Below are positions 1 to 6,427 of a stretch of DNA of 6,556 nt, piece by piece (the first letter of the stretch is position 1; each line of letters opens with the position of its first letter). Under the pieces are notes generated by a model. It made no database searches, was not told where the DNA came from, and saw nothing but the letters and a program-made list of their open reading frames with translations. Origin of the DNA: Oscillospiraceae bacterium (lineage in GTDB: Bacteria > Bacillota > Clostridia > Oscillospirales > Acutalibacteraceae); assembly GCA_902782805.1 (NCBI GenBank), contig CACZON010000123.1, positions 1 to 6,556 on the forward strand. Direction: 5' to 3'. The translations under genes were made by a program, and so were the position numbers.

Positions 1-750
1 CGAGGCCTGGACCTCGCTCTTCGAAACGCTGACTGCAACGGAAGGCTCCATCGCAAGAACGGCTTCCTTAAAAGCCGGAAGAACGGTGCCCATTTCCAGG
101 CGGCTGCCGCTCTCTTCCTTCTGCAGCGCAAAGGAACCGGAGGAGGAATCGTAATACAGGCGGGCGTTTTTCCCGGAAGTATATGCGCCCGGGAAAGAAT
201 CCACGATCGCGGAAAGCGCCGCTTCGTCGGCAACAACGGGATTCTCAACCGCAATCTCGCGGTATTGCGGCGAAATCCACGCCTGCTCGAGCAGATCGGA
301 AAGCTCCAGCGGGCAATAGCTCAGGCCGAGCTGCTCGGCCGAATAAGTATGGGAAATCCCGTTGACCGTCAGCGTGATCTGATATTCCGAAATCGACTCG
401 TCCAGCGCGCGCCGCGCCTGATCGACCGTCTTTTTGGAGACGTCCACTCCGCCGATCATCATCCCGTCGGGGAAGATATGATGGCGCCGGGAGCCGGTAT
501 GATGCTCGATCGGCATCGACGTGATTTTTTCTCCGGCCTGTGACGACGGTTCAGACGATGGTTCGGAAAAGACTTCGGAACTTTCGGGAACCGGTTCCGG
601 CTCTGCGCTCGGCGTATTTCTAAGCCAGACTCCGACCGCGCAGAAGACGACGACCGCCGCAATGATTCCGGCGCTTTTGAGAATTTTCCCTTTGTTTTCA
701 ACGATGCGGCTCCAAAATCCTTTCTTTTCGGAGGCAGCGGGATCAGCCAT
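1..750 (-). CDS. Membrane-anchored peptidoglycan-binding-4 domain protein (L,D-transpeptidase or VanW/YoaR type), N-terminal part
   Basis: Partial gene: 250 codons are visible and the reading frame is still open at the left edge, so the C-terminal part is missing. The product starts with a short lysine-containing cytoplasmic stretch, then one hydrophobic segment at about residues 25-43 (ILKSAGIIAAVVVFCAVGVW), then a Ser/Pro/Glu-rich linker (about 47-75), giving an N-in, C-out single-pass topology. From about residue 93 the motif GMMIGGVDVSKKTVDQAR, followed by LTVNGISHTYSAEQLGLSY, resembles the PG_binding_4 repeat found ahead of YkuD-type L,D-transpeptidase or VanW domains; residues 172-235 fit the second half of that module. 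Such proteins act outside the membrane on peptidoglycan. Which catalytic domain follows cannot be seen, so the enzyme name is inference. The ATG at 750 has an AAAAGGAG ribosome site 10 nt upstream (761-768) and its own promoter. Divergent from the lipoprotein gene. Confidence 0.78.
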   Translation of the reverse strand, partial: MADPAASEKKGFWSRIVENKGKILKSAGIIAAVVVFCAVGVWLRNTPSAEPEPVPESSEVFSEPSSEPSSQAGEKITSMPIEHHTGSRRHHIFPDGMMIGGVDVSKKTVDQARRALDESISEYQITLTVNGISHTYSAEQLGLSYCPLELSDLLEQAWISPQYREIAVENPVVADEAALSAIVDSFPGAYTSGKNARLYYDSSSGSFALQKEESGSRLEMGTVLPAFKEAVLAMEPSVAVSVSKSEVQAS

Positions 751-798
751 AAATGAAACGCTCCTTTTGCTGAATAGAATCACACGTATACATATTAG

Positions 799-827
799 AT
801 AATAACTTGAATTTCACGGAAAAGCAA
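799..827 (-). promoter_or_regulatory. Sigma-A-like promoter of the peptidoglycan-binding protein gene
   Basis: Reading the minus strand, TTGCTT (827-822) is followed by a 17-bp spacer and TATTAT (804-799). The -10 matches consensus at 5 of 6 positions and the -35 at 3 of 6. Predicted transcription start is near 792, which leaves a leader of about 40 nt carrying the ribosome site at 761-768. Assigned by eye from spacing and consensus. Confidence 0.6.
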
Positions 828-1025
828 GCGTTTACGGCAAAAATCGATCGCATTTTCCACGCCGGAATCCGCTCTTTTCCGGAGCGGTCTTTCGCTTTTC
901 TCCGCCCGGTGCCTCGCGCTGACTGCTTTTTTGCAAAATTATACAGAGCCCTGCGCTTGTTTATTCATTTTTCCCTTTCAGGCAATACTTTTCCGAATAT
1001 TTTTTCCGGAATTCATGCCGTGCAC
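828..1025. other. Intergenic core between two divergent promoters, no gene recognised
   Basis: About 200 bp lie between the two outward-facing promoters. Open frames here are short and have no ribosome site or recognisable product. The stretch is rich in pyrimidine runs on the plus strand. One small hairpin is visible at 869-887 (CCGCTC, 7-nt loop, GAGCGG), but no uninterrupted T run follows on either strand, so it is not a convincing terminator. The 9-mer GCAATACTT at 982-990 recurs at 1069-1077 inside the palindrome downstream. The region could hold regulator binding sites; none is identified. Confidence 0.4.
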
Positions 1026-1054
1026 TTGCTTTTTCTTTTGAGATGGGATATAAT
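1026..1054 (+). promoter_or_regulatory. Sigma-A-like promoter of the lipoprotein gene
   Basis: TTGCTT (1026-1031), a 17-bp spacer, then a perfect TATAAT (1049-1054). The predicted start of transcription is near 1061, giving an unusually long leader of about 140 nt before the ATG at 1202. The -35 hexamer is identical to the one serving the divergent gene. A perfect palindrome begins about 8 nt after the predicted start, which suggests control of this promoter. Confidence 0.75.
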
Positions 1055-1067
1055 TTCCATGTAGTTC

Positions 1068-1083
1068 TGCAATACTTATTGCA
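1068..1083. promoter_or_regulatory. Candidate operator palindrome just downstream of the lipoprotein promoter
   Basis: TGCAATA-CT-TATTGCA is a perfect 7-bp inverted repeat around a 2-bp centre. It starts 14 bp after the -10 box, a position where a bound repressor would block initiation or early elongation. It does not match the cre, CodY, Rex, PerR or Fur consensus sequences I know, so no regulator is named. It could instead act in the RNA, but a 2-nt loop makes a hairpin less likely than a protein site. Confidence 0.45.
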
Positions 1084-1120
1084 AACCTGCTGCCAGACGG
1101 AATACCGCAGACAGCATCCG

Positions 1121-1158
1121 CCGTTTTTCGTTCCCTTTCCGGGGACAGCCGAAAACGG
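1121..1158 (+). other. Stem-loop in the leader of the lipoprotein mRNA
   Basis: The outer arm CCGTTTT (1121-1127) pairs with AAAACGG (1152-1158). After small bulges an inner stem GTTCCC (1130-1135) pairs with GGGGAC (1141-1146), including one G-U pair, around the loop TTTCC. It ends about 30 nt before the ribosome site, and no T run follows, so it is not an intrinsic terminator. No known riboswitch class is recognised. It may affect mRNA stability or translation, which is inference. Confidence 0.35.
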
Positions 1159-1201
1159 AAAGCGGCGCCAATTACCTTAAAATGATGAAAGGATGGGACA
1201 A

Positions 1202-2863
1202 ATGAAAAAAATCATTGCAGTCGTTCTGTGTCTCTGCATGGTGATCGCGATCCTGGCCGGCTGTTCCAAAACGGAAACGCCCTCTTCGAGCACCCCGTCT
1301 TCCAGCACGCCGTCTTCGAGCACCCCTGCTTCGAGCTCAGAACCCAGCACCCCCGCTTCCTCCGAAGAGCCCTCTCAGGATGATAATCTGACTCCTGCCG
1401 AGAAGGCGATCGCGGAACGGAAAGCGTCCGGCCAGAACACGAAGGTTGTCTTTGCATTCTTCGACTGGATCGGCGCACTCGCAGGTACTGAACGTATTCA
1501 GAACCGCATCAACGAAATCACGACGGAGCGTTACGGAATCGAAGTGGAACTTCTCGTTCTCGACTCTGCAACCTTCAGCACTCAGGTTCCGCTTATGATC
1601 ATCGCGGGCGAACCTCTTGACATCTTTGCGGTCGGTGGAATCGGCTACACCAGCGCGGTCAACAACGGCTACGTCTACGACATGAATCAGGACAACCTGA
1701 TCCAGAACTACGGCACGGATATTCTTGCCTACAATGATCCTCTTTACCTCAAGGCCTGCAGCGCCGGCGACGCGCTCTATGCAATTCCTCCGGTAAAAGA
1801 GGTCGCGATGGGCTGCGGCGTTCTCTGCATCGCTGCGGAATATCTTGATGCAATCGGCTACGACTATGAATCCAAGTGGGACGACGAATCGAAAGAAACG
1901 ATCAAGTCCTCCTACGACGAGCTCGAGCCGATCTTCGAACAGCTCCACGAAAAATTCCCGGACAAAGCGGTTCTTGCCGGCCCGGTCGGCGGCCTCGGAA
2001 CGGCTTTCATCGATCCGATCGCGAACGATTATTACGGCGTTCTGATGGATCCGGTCAACAGCCTCGAAATTTCGAACGGCTACGAGAGCGATCTTTACTG
2101 GGATCTCTGCCGCCGCGCGTATAAGTACAACCAGGCTGGCTACTATCCCGGCGACATCCTCACGAGCAACATTCCTGCCGGCGCTCGTATCGGCGCAGGT
2201 TCGGCAATGGCTACGGGCGGCCCCGGAAAACCCGGCTACAGAGCTCAGATCTCCTCGGAATGCTCCAAGGATATGATCGTCTTCGCGCTCGGTCCGGACC
2301 TCGTCCGTTCCTCCGTCCCGCAGACCGTATGCTGGGGCCTTGGCTACAACACGAAGGAACCGGTAGCCGCGATGCAGCTGCTCAACGCGTTCTATGGCGA
2401 CGCCGACCTTTCGAACCTCCTTTGCTGGGGTGAAGAAGGCGTCGACTACGTCTTCACCGACGACGGCACCGGCCGTATCAAATATCCGGACGGCATCGAC
2501 GTCAACAACTCCGAATGGGCGCACTCCGTCCAGTGGGAGATGCCGAACGAGTGCATCAGCCACGTTTGGGAATCCTCCTCTCCGGACCTCTGGGAGCGTA
2601 CGATGAAGTGGAACGAAGCTTCCCTGAAATCGAAAGCCCTCGGATTCTCTTGGGACAACACTCCTTACGCCGCTGAATTCACCGCCATGCAGAACGCCGA
2701 CGCGGAATACCGCTGGACGATCGGCTACGGCGCTCTCGATCCGGAGACGACGATCCCCGAATTCGTAGAGAAGCTCAAAGCCGGCGGACTTGAAACCTAC
2801 ATGGCTGCAAAGCAGGAAGCTTTGAAGGAGTGGGCACAGCAGAGCGGTGTTTCTTATCCGTAA
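1202..2863 (+). CDS. ABC transporter solute-binding lipoprotein, LipO/DUF3502 type
   Basis: A 553-residue extracytoplasmic binding protein. It opens with a lipoprotein signal peptide: basic MKK, a hydrophobic core, and the lipobox ILAGC with Cys21 as the lipidated residue. A low-complexity linker (22-60) holds three exact PSSST units and degenerate Ser/Pro/Glu copies, lifting the domain off the membrane. Residues about 80-460 read as a two-lobed type of solute-binding protein (for example RIQNRINEITTERYGIEVEL and VPLMIIAGEPLDIFAVGG). The C-terminal part (about 478-547: GFSWDNTPYAAEF, ALDPETTIPEFVEKLKAGGL, AAKQEALKEWA) is characteristic of the DUF3502 end of LipO-like proteins, usually linked to uptake of complex carbohydrates; the actual ligand cannot be read. 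An ATG at 1193 is in frame, but 1202 is preferred because AAAGGA (1188-1193) sits 8 nt before it and overlaps the earlier ATG. No permease or ATPase follows; a terminator comes 41 bp after the stop. Confidence 0.88.
   Translation: MKKIIAVVLCLCMVIAILAGCSKTETPSSSTPSSSTPSSSTPASSSEPSTPASSEEPSQDDNLTPAEKAIAERKASGQNTKVVFAFFDWIGALAGTERIQNRINEITTERYGIEVELLVLDSATFSTQVPLMIIAGEPLDIFAVGGIGYTSAVNNGYVYDMNQDNLIQNYGTDILAYNDPLYLKACSAGDALYAIPPVKEVAMGCGVLCIAAEYLDAIGYDYESKWDDESKETIKSSYDELEPIFEQLHEKFPDKAVLAGPVGGLGTAFIDPIANDYYGVLMDPVNSLEISNGYESDLYWDLCRRAYKYNQAGYYPGDILTSNIPAGARIGAGSAMATGGPGKPGYRAQISSECSKDMIVFALGPDLVRSSVPQTVCWGLGYNTKEPVAAMQLLNAFYGDADLSNLLCWGEEGVDYVFTDDGTGRIKYPDGIDVNNSEWAHSVQWEMPNECISHVWESSSPDLWERTMKWNEASLKSKALGFSWDNTPYAAEFTAMQNADAEYRWTIGYGALDPETTIPEFVEKLKAGGLETYMAAKQEALKEWAQQSGVSYP
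1280..1339 (+). repeat. 15-bp tandem repeat encoding the PSSST linker
   Basis: Three in-frame 15-bp units at 1280-1294, 1295-1309 and 1310-1324 each encode Pro-Ser-Ser-Ser-Thr and differ only at third codon positions; a fourth, diverged unit (PASSS) ends at 1339. The repeat forms the flexible linker behind the lipidated cysteine. In-frame units allow changes in copy number without a frameshift, so linker length may vary between strains. Confidence 0.8.
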
Positions 2864-2904
2864 TCCTGGCACAGCTGAATTTCTTTCATAGTTTTCAATA
2901 ACCG

Positions 2905-2939
2905 AAAAAGGACCCGGAGCAAAACTCCGGGTCCTTTTT
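2905..2939. terminator. Bidirectional intrinsic terminator between the lipoprotein and acyltransferase genes
   Basis: A perfect 10-bp GC-rich stem, GGACCCGGAG (2910-2919) and CTCCGGGTCC (2925-2934), surrounds the loop CAAAA. Five A residues precede it and five T residues follow, so it presents a U tract on both strands. It lies 41 bp after the lipoprotein stop and 30 bp beyond the stop of the convergent acyltransferase gene, and can end both transcripts. Confidence 0.93.
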
Positions 2940-2969
2940 CTTTGTGTCGCTTTTTTGAAAGCGGCCGTC

Positions 2970-4262
2970 TTATGCGTCGGTTGCCGCAGATGCGTTGGCC
3001 GCGGGCGAAACCGTGATCTGTTTTGCAGGATTTTTCTGCTTCCAGTAATGATTGTAAAGCTCCTCGGTCGCGAGCGCCATTTTCGTCACGGAAAAATCGC
3101 ATTCGACCGGGTAGGTATAGAACGTATCATTCAGGGTGTTGAGATCGACACAGTCGCCGTATTTTCCGAGGTAATCGTATTCGATATGGCAGGAATAAAG
3201 CGTCGCCGGGGAAAGTTCCGCCCCGTAGGGTTCTCCCTCGTACTCGCCCTTGAGATGGAATCCGTTCATATCGTGGATCAGCTCGGCATAGCCGAGATCG
3301 ATGTATTTTTTCGCGTTGGGCAGCGCGTCGACGCGCGCCTTGCAGCGGAAACAGTATTCCCCGCGCTCCACCTCGGCGCGGACGTTTTTCCGCTCCCATT
3401 CGTACCAATCCGGGATATGGGAGAATTCCGTCTCCCCTTCCTTTGCGCGCAGCTCGGAAAGCTCCGTCATCTCCCATTCCTTGCCGCAGCTTTCGCAGCG
3501 CAGGGTCGTTCCGAACGAGGTCATTCGATACTCCGTACCGCAGTGAGGGCACTGATACAGAATTTTATGTAAACCTCTTGCGCGGTTTTTATAGGTGATC
3601 CGGATCCCCTTTTCCTTCTGCCAGGTATAATCATCGTACAGAAACGCCTGTTCGATCGCCTCAGTCAGCTCCTCGTGCGGTTTCGTCAGGACGTCCTCCT
3701 TCGTCAGAAGGCAGGTCATCTCCGCCTCGGTTCCCCGGACCTTGTGATCGGGGAGATTGAAAAACGGCGAGTTGACGTGGTGCCCGTGGCAGATGAGCGT
3801 TACGACCGGAACCTTCAAAAGCTTCGCGAGCTTACCGATCGAGGCCGGCAACGGCGCCGTCGTTCCGCAGAGCGAATAGCGCGCTTCGGGATAGATCACG
3901 GCGATATCGCCGCGGTCGATCACGCGCCGCAGCTGACGGATCAGGGTAACGTCGTTCGTGAATTTGCGCTTGCAGATACAGCCGATCAGCCGCAGCAGCC
4001 ATTCGCGTTTGAGATAGCCGTCGATCGCGACAACGTAATTGCAGCGGTAAGGCGCCGTCGCTTTCGACGCCACCTTGAAATCCATAAAGGCGTTGTGATT
4101 GCACAGGAGCAGATACGGCGGCTTGACGCCTTCCATCCGGATTTTCGTAAGCTTGTTTCGATGGAGAATCAGGTCCGGCGTGCAGAGCGCGCGGATCAGC
4201 AGCCGCAGATGCTGGCGCATCGGCGGTTTTTTCATATCAAACCGTTCAAACTGATCGAGCAT
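2970..4262 (-). CDS. PlsC-like 1-acylglycerol-3-phosphate acyltransferase fused to a zinc ribbon
   Basis: A 430-residue protein. Residues about 45-165 are a glycerophospholipid acyltransferase domain: the HX4D catalytic motif is NHNAFMD (His56, Asp61), the block YPEARYS (124-130) stands where PlsC has FPEGTRS, and VPVVTL (151-156) fits the last motif. PlsC transfers an acyl chain to lysophosphatidic acid at the membrane; the exact acceptor here is inference. A zinc ribbon follows with CPHC (Cys238, Cys241) and CESC (Cys256, Cys259), then a further CFRC (304-307) and a C-terminal region without a function I recognise (HIPDWYEWER, HDMNGFHLKGEY, VTKMALATEELY). PlsC alone is usually about 200-250 residues, so roughly 200 residues are added. 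No clear membrane helix is seen. The ATG at 4262 has GGAGGAG (4268-4274) 5 nt upstream and its own strong promoter. Transcribed divergently from fbp. Confidence 0.82.
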   Translation of the reverse strand: MLDQFERFDMKKPPMRQHLRLLIRALCTPDLILHRNKLTKIRMEGVKPPYLLLCNHNAFMDFKVASKATAPYRCNYVVAIDGYLKREWLLRLIGCICKRKFTNDVTLIRQLRRVIDRGDIAVIYPEARYSLCGTTAPLPASIGKLAKLLKVPVVTLICHGHHVNSPFFNLPDHKVRGTEAEMTCLLTKEDVLTKPHEELTEAIEQAFLYDDYTWQKEKGIRITYKNRARGLHKILYQCPHCGTEYRMTSFGTTLRCESCGKEWEMTELSELRAKEGETEFSHIPDWYEWERKNVRAEVERGEYCFRCKARVDALPNAKKYIDLGYAELIHDMNGFHLKGEYEGEPYGAELSPATLYSCHIEYDYLGKYGDCVDLNTLNDTFYTYPVECDFSVTKMALATEELYNHYWKQKNPAKQITVSPAANASAATDA

Positions 4263-4301
4263 AGGGGCTCCTCCGTTTCAAAATCGCAGATCTTTTCCTT
4301 T

Positions 4302-4330
4302 ATTCTACCTTTCCCGACGCGCTTCGTCAA
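4302..4330 (-). promoter_or_regulatory. Sigma-A-like promoter of the acyltransferase gene
   Basis: On the minus strand TTGACG (4330-4325), a 17-bp spacer and TAGAAT (4307-4302); each hexamer matches consensus at 5 of 6. Transcription is expected to start near 4295, about 33 nt before the ATG. Confidence 0.78.
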
Positions 4331-4363
4331 TCGTTACTTTTTACGGAAACCGATTTTTCCTAT

Positions 4364-4392
4364 TTGACGGACGATGCGGCGCATGTTATGAT
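4364..4392 (+). promoter_or_regulatory. Sigma-A-like promoter of fbp
   Basis: TTGACG (4364-4369), a 17-bp spacer and TATGAT (4387-4392); each hexamer matches consensus at 5 of 6. Transcription is expected to start near 4399, giving a leader of about 45 nt. The -35 hexamer is identical to that of the divergent acyltransferase promoter, and the two -35 boxes are 33 bp apart, back to back. No cre-like site is seen. Confidence 0.78.
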
Positions 4393-4399
4393 AAAAAGC

Positions 4400-4422
4400 G
4401 TAAGGGCGTCTGCCCATTTTAC
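4400..4422 (+). other. Small stem-loop at the 5' end of the fbp mRNA
   Basis: GTAAGGGC (4400-4407) pairs with GCCC (4412-4415) and, after a 3-nt bulge, with TTAC (4419-4422), around the loop GTCT. It sits at the predicted transcript start and stops 4 nt before the ribosome site AAAGGTGG (4427-4434). A 5'-terminal hairpin of this kind may slow mRNA decay; that role is inference and the structure is short. Confidence 0.25.
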
Positions 4423-4444
4423 CCGGAAAGGTGGCTCCATCCAA

Positions 4445-6409
4445 ATGGAAACGGACCTCAACGCTTTGGATCTTACTTATCTTCATCTGCTCTCGGAGCA
4501 ATATCCCAACGCGGCGGCGACCGCTTCGGCGATCGTTCAGATGCGCGCCACGCTTCATCTTCCCAAAGGGACGGAGTACTATTTCAGCGATCTCCACGGC
4601 GAACACGAAGCCTTTATTCACCTGCTTCGTTCCGCTTCGGGCACGATCCGCGATAAAATCGAAGGACTTTTCGGAAATCTGCTGACAGAAGCTCAGCGCG
4701 ACGAGCTCGCTTCGCTGATCTATTATCCCGAGCAGATCCTGCGCAGCAAGAAGCTGGAAACCGGCGACTGCAGTGAATGGTACCGCATCGTTCTCAACCG
4801 GCTGACCGCGGTGCTGCAGGAGGTAGCCCATAAGTCCTCATCGAGCCACCTCGTTTCCTTTATCGGCAGCAAATACCGCTCGATCATCCTCGAGCTGCTC
4901 GGCGCTTCCGATACCCACGCGAAATCGATCTACTATCAGGAAGTGATCTCCGCGGCGGTCGATACCGGCATCGCCGAGGGGCTGATCACGAGTCTCTGCT
5001 ATCTGATCAGCCAGATCGCGGTCGACAATCTCCACATCATCGGCGATATCTTCGACCGCGGCCCCGGCGCAAACAGAATCCTCGATGAGCTGATGCACCA
5101 CCACAACGTCGATCTCCAATGGGGCAACCACGATATCGACTGGATCGGCGCGCTCTGCGGGAATCTCGCCTGCATCTTCTCCGTGCTGCGCATTGCGCTG
5201 AGCTACAACAATTTCGATATGCTCGAAGACGGCTACGGCATCAACCTGCGTCCGCTCTCGATGTTCGCCGACGAAGTCTACTCGGGCGATCCCTGTACGG
5301 CGTTCCTGCCGCATATCCTCGACCAGAACAAATACGATCCCGTCGATTCTCCGCTCGCCGCGAAAATGCACAAGGCCGTGGCGATCATCATGTTCAAGCT
5401 CGAAGGCCAGCTGATCCGCCGCAATCCTTCGTTTGGGATGGAACACCGGCTGCTGCTCGACCGGATCGATTTTGAGAAGCACGTTCTGCGCATCGACGGA
5501 AAAGAGATCCCGCTCTGCGATAAAAACTTCCCGACGGTCGATCCCGCCGACCCCTACGCGCTGACCGAAGCGGAGCAGGCGCTTGTCGAAGGGATCTCCG
5601 CTTCTTTCCGCCATTCCTCCGCGCTGCGGCGCCATCTCGATTTCATCATGTCCCGCGGTTCGATGTATAAAGCCGTCAACGGAAATCTGCTCTATCACGG
5701 CTGCATCCCGATGGAGGAGGACGGCTCCTTTGCCGCTCTTGCGATCGACGGAAAAGAATACCGCGGCCGGGAGCTGCTCGATCAGATCGATCTCGTCGTT
5801 CGCCGTGCGTATTACCAGCACGATGAAAAGAGCGTCGATTTTATGTGGTATCTCTGGTGCGGCGCAAAATCCCCGCTCTACGGAAAAGACCGCATGACGA
5901 CCTTCGAGCGCTATTTCACCGCGGCCGATCTTCCGCAGGCGCCCAAACTGCGCGAAGAACGCAAAAATCCTTACTACACGTATTACGAGGAGGAGGAGAC
6001 CGTCGCCGCGATCCTGCGCGATTTCGGGCTCGATCCCGCTTCCTCCCATATCGTCAACGGTCACGTCCCGGTACGCAAGGGCGAAAGCCCCATAAAATGC
6101 GGCGGAAAGCTCTTCGTCATCGACGGCGGCATCTCGAAAGCCTATCAGTCGACGACCGGGATCGCCGGCTATACGCTGATCTACGATTCCCACGGACTGA
6201 CCCTCGCGCAGCATCGGCCCTTCCAGCGGGCAACGGCGAATTCGGTTGCCCAGACGTTTACCAAAACCCGCGTTGTGGAAACGGAGTCCCACCGCATTCT
6301 GATCGAAGAAACCGACCTCGGAAAAGAATACATGCGCCGGATTGCCGCGCTGGAAGCGCTTCTTGCCTGCTATCGCGACGGCTCGATCCGCGAAAAATCC
6401 GCACGCTGA
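4445..6409 (+). CDS. fbp: Fructose-1,6-bisphosphatase, class III
   Basis: A 654-residue cytosolic enzyme that hydrolyses fructose 1,6-bisphosphate to fructose 6-phosphate and phosphate, the gluconeogenic bypass of phosphofructokinase. It belongs to the large Firmicute class III family, close in length to Bacillus subtilis Fbp (about 670 residues). Metallophosphatase-type motifs occur in order: SDLHGEHEAF (48-57), IIGDIFDRGPGANR (198-211) and WGNHDIDWIGA (226-236), with later histidine blocks LYHGCIP (416-422) and IVNGHVPVRKGESPIKCGGK (536-555), then the conserved end KAYQSTTGIAGYTLIYDSHG. All expected blocks are present, so it looks intact. The ATG at 4445 has AAAGGTGG (4427-4434) 10 nt upstream. 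The frame stays open back to a TTG at 4364, but that stretch contains the promoter and cannot be translated from this transcript. Monocistronic: own promoter upstream, terminator downstream. Confidence 0.97.
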   Translation: METDLNALDLTYLHLLSEQYPNAAATASAIVQMRATLHLPKGTEYYFSDLHGEHEAFIHLLRSASGTIRDKIEGLFGNLLTEAQRDELASLIYYPEQILRSKKLETGDCSEWYRIVLNRLTAVLQEVAHKSSSSHLVSFIGSKYRSIILELLGASDTHAKSIYYQEVISAAVDTGIAEGLITSLCYLISQIAVDNLHIIGDIFDRGPGANRILDELMHHHNVDLQWGNHDIDWIGALCGNLACIFSVLRIALSYNNFDMLEDGYGINLRPLSMFADEVYSGDPCTAFLPHILDQNKYDPVDSPLAAKMHKAVAIIMFKLEGQLIRRNPSFGMEHRLLLDRIDFEKHVLRIDGKEIPLCDKNFPTVDPADPYALTEAEQALVEGISASFRHSSALRRHLDFIMSRGSMYKAVNGNLLYHGCIPMEEDGSFAALAIDGKEYRGRELLDQIDLVVRRAYYQHDEKSVDFMWYLWCGAKSPLYGKDRMTTFERYFTAADLPQAPKLREERKNPYYTYYEEEETVAAILRDFGLDPASSHIVNGHVPVRKGESPIKCGGKLFVIDGGISKAYQSTTGIAGYTLIYDSHGLTLAQHRPFQRATANSVAQTFTKTRVVETESHRILIEETDLGKEYMRRIAALEALLACYRDGSIREKSAR

Positions 6410-6427
6410 AATTTCGGGCAGCAAAAA

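Noticed and set aside
183..802. Short plus-strand open frames opposite the peptidoglycan-binding protein gene
   Set aside because: The minus-strand frame is open for all 250 codons with start, ribosome site, promoter, membrane segment and a recognisable domain. The plus-strand frames are Arg-rich shadows.
869..887. Hairpin CCGCTC/GAGCGG as a possible terminator
   Set aside because: The stem has only 6 bp, no uninterrupted T run follows on either strand, and no gene ends nearby.
807..1064. 85-codon plus-strand frame in the intergenic region
   Set aside because: No ribosome site, no recognisable product, and it overlaps both divergent promoters.
1337..2872. Antisense open frame of 511 codons opposite the lipoprotein gene
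   Set aside because: It mirrors the codon bias of the real gene (C/G at third positions remove antisense stops), has no ribosome site, runs through the terminator-side gap, and its product is low-complexity Val/Arg/Asp-rich with no recognisable domain.
3675..4367. Plus-strand open frame of 230 codons opposite the acyltransferase gene
   Set aside because: Shadow of the acyltransferase frame: Arg/Asp/Val-rich, no ribosome site, and it runs across both back-to-back promoters.
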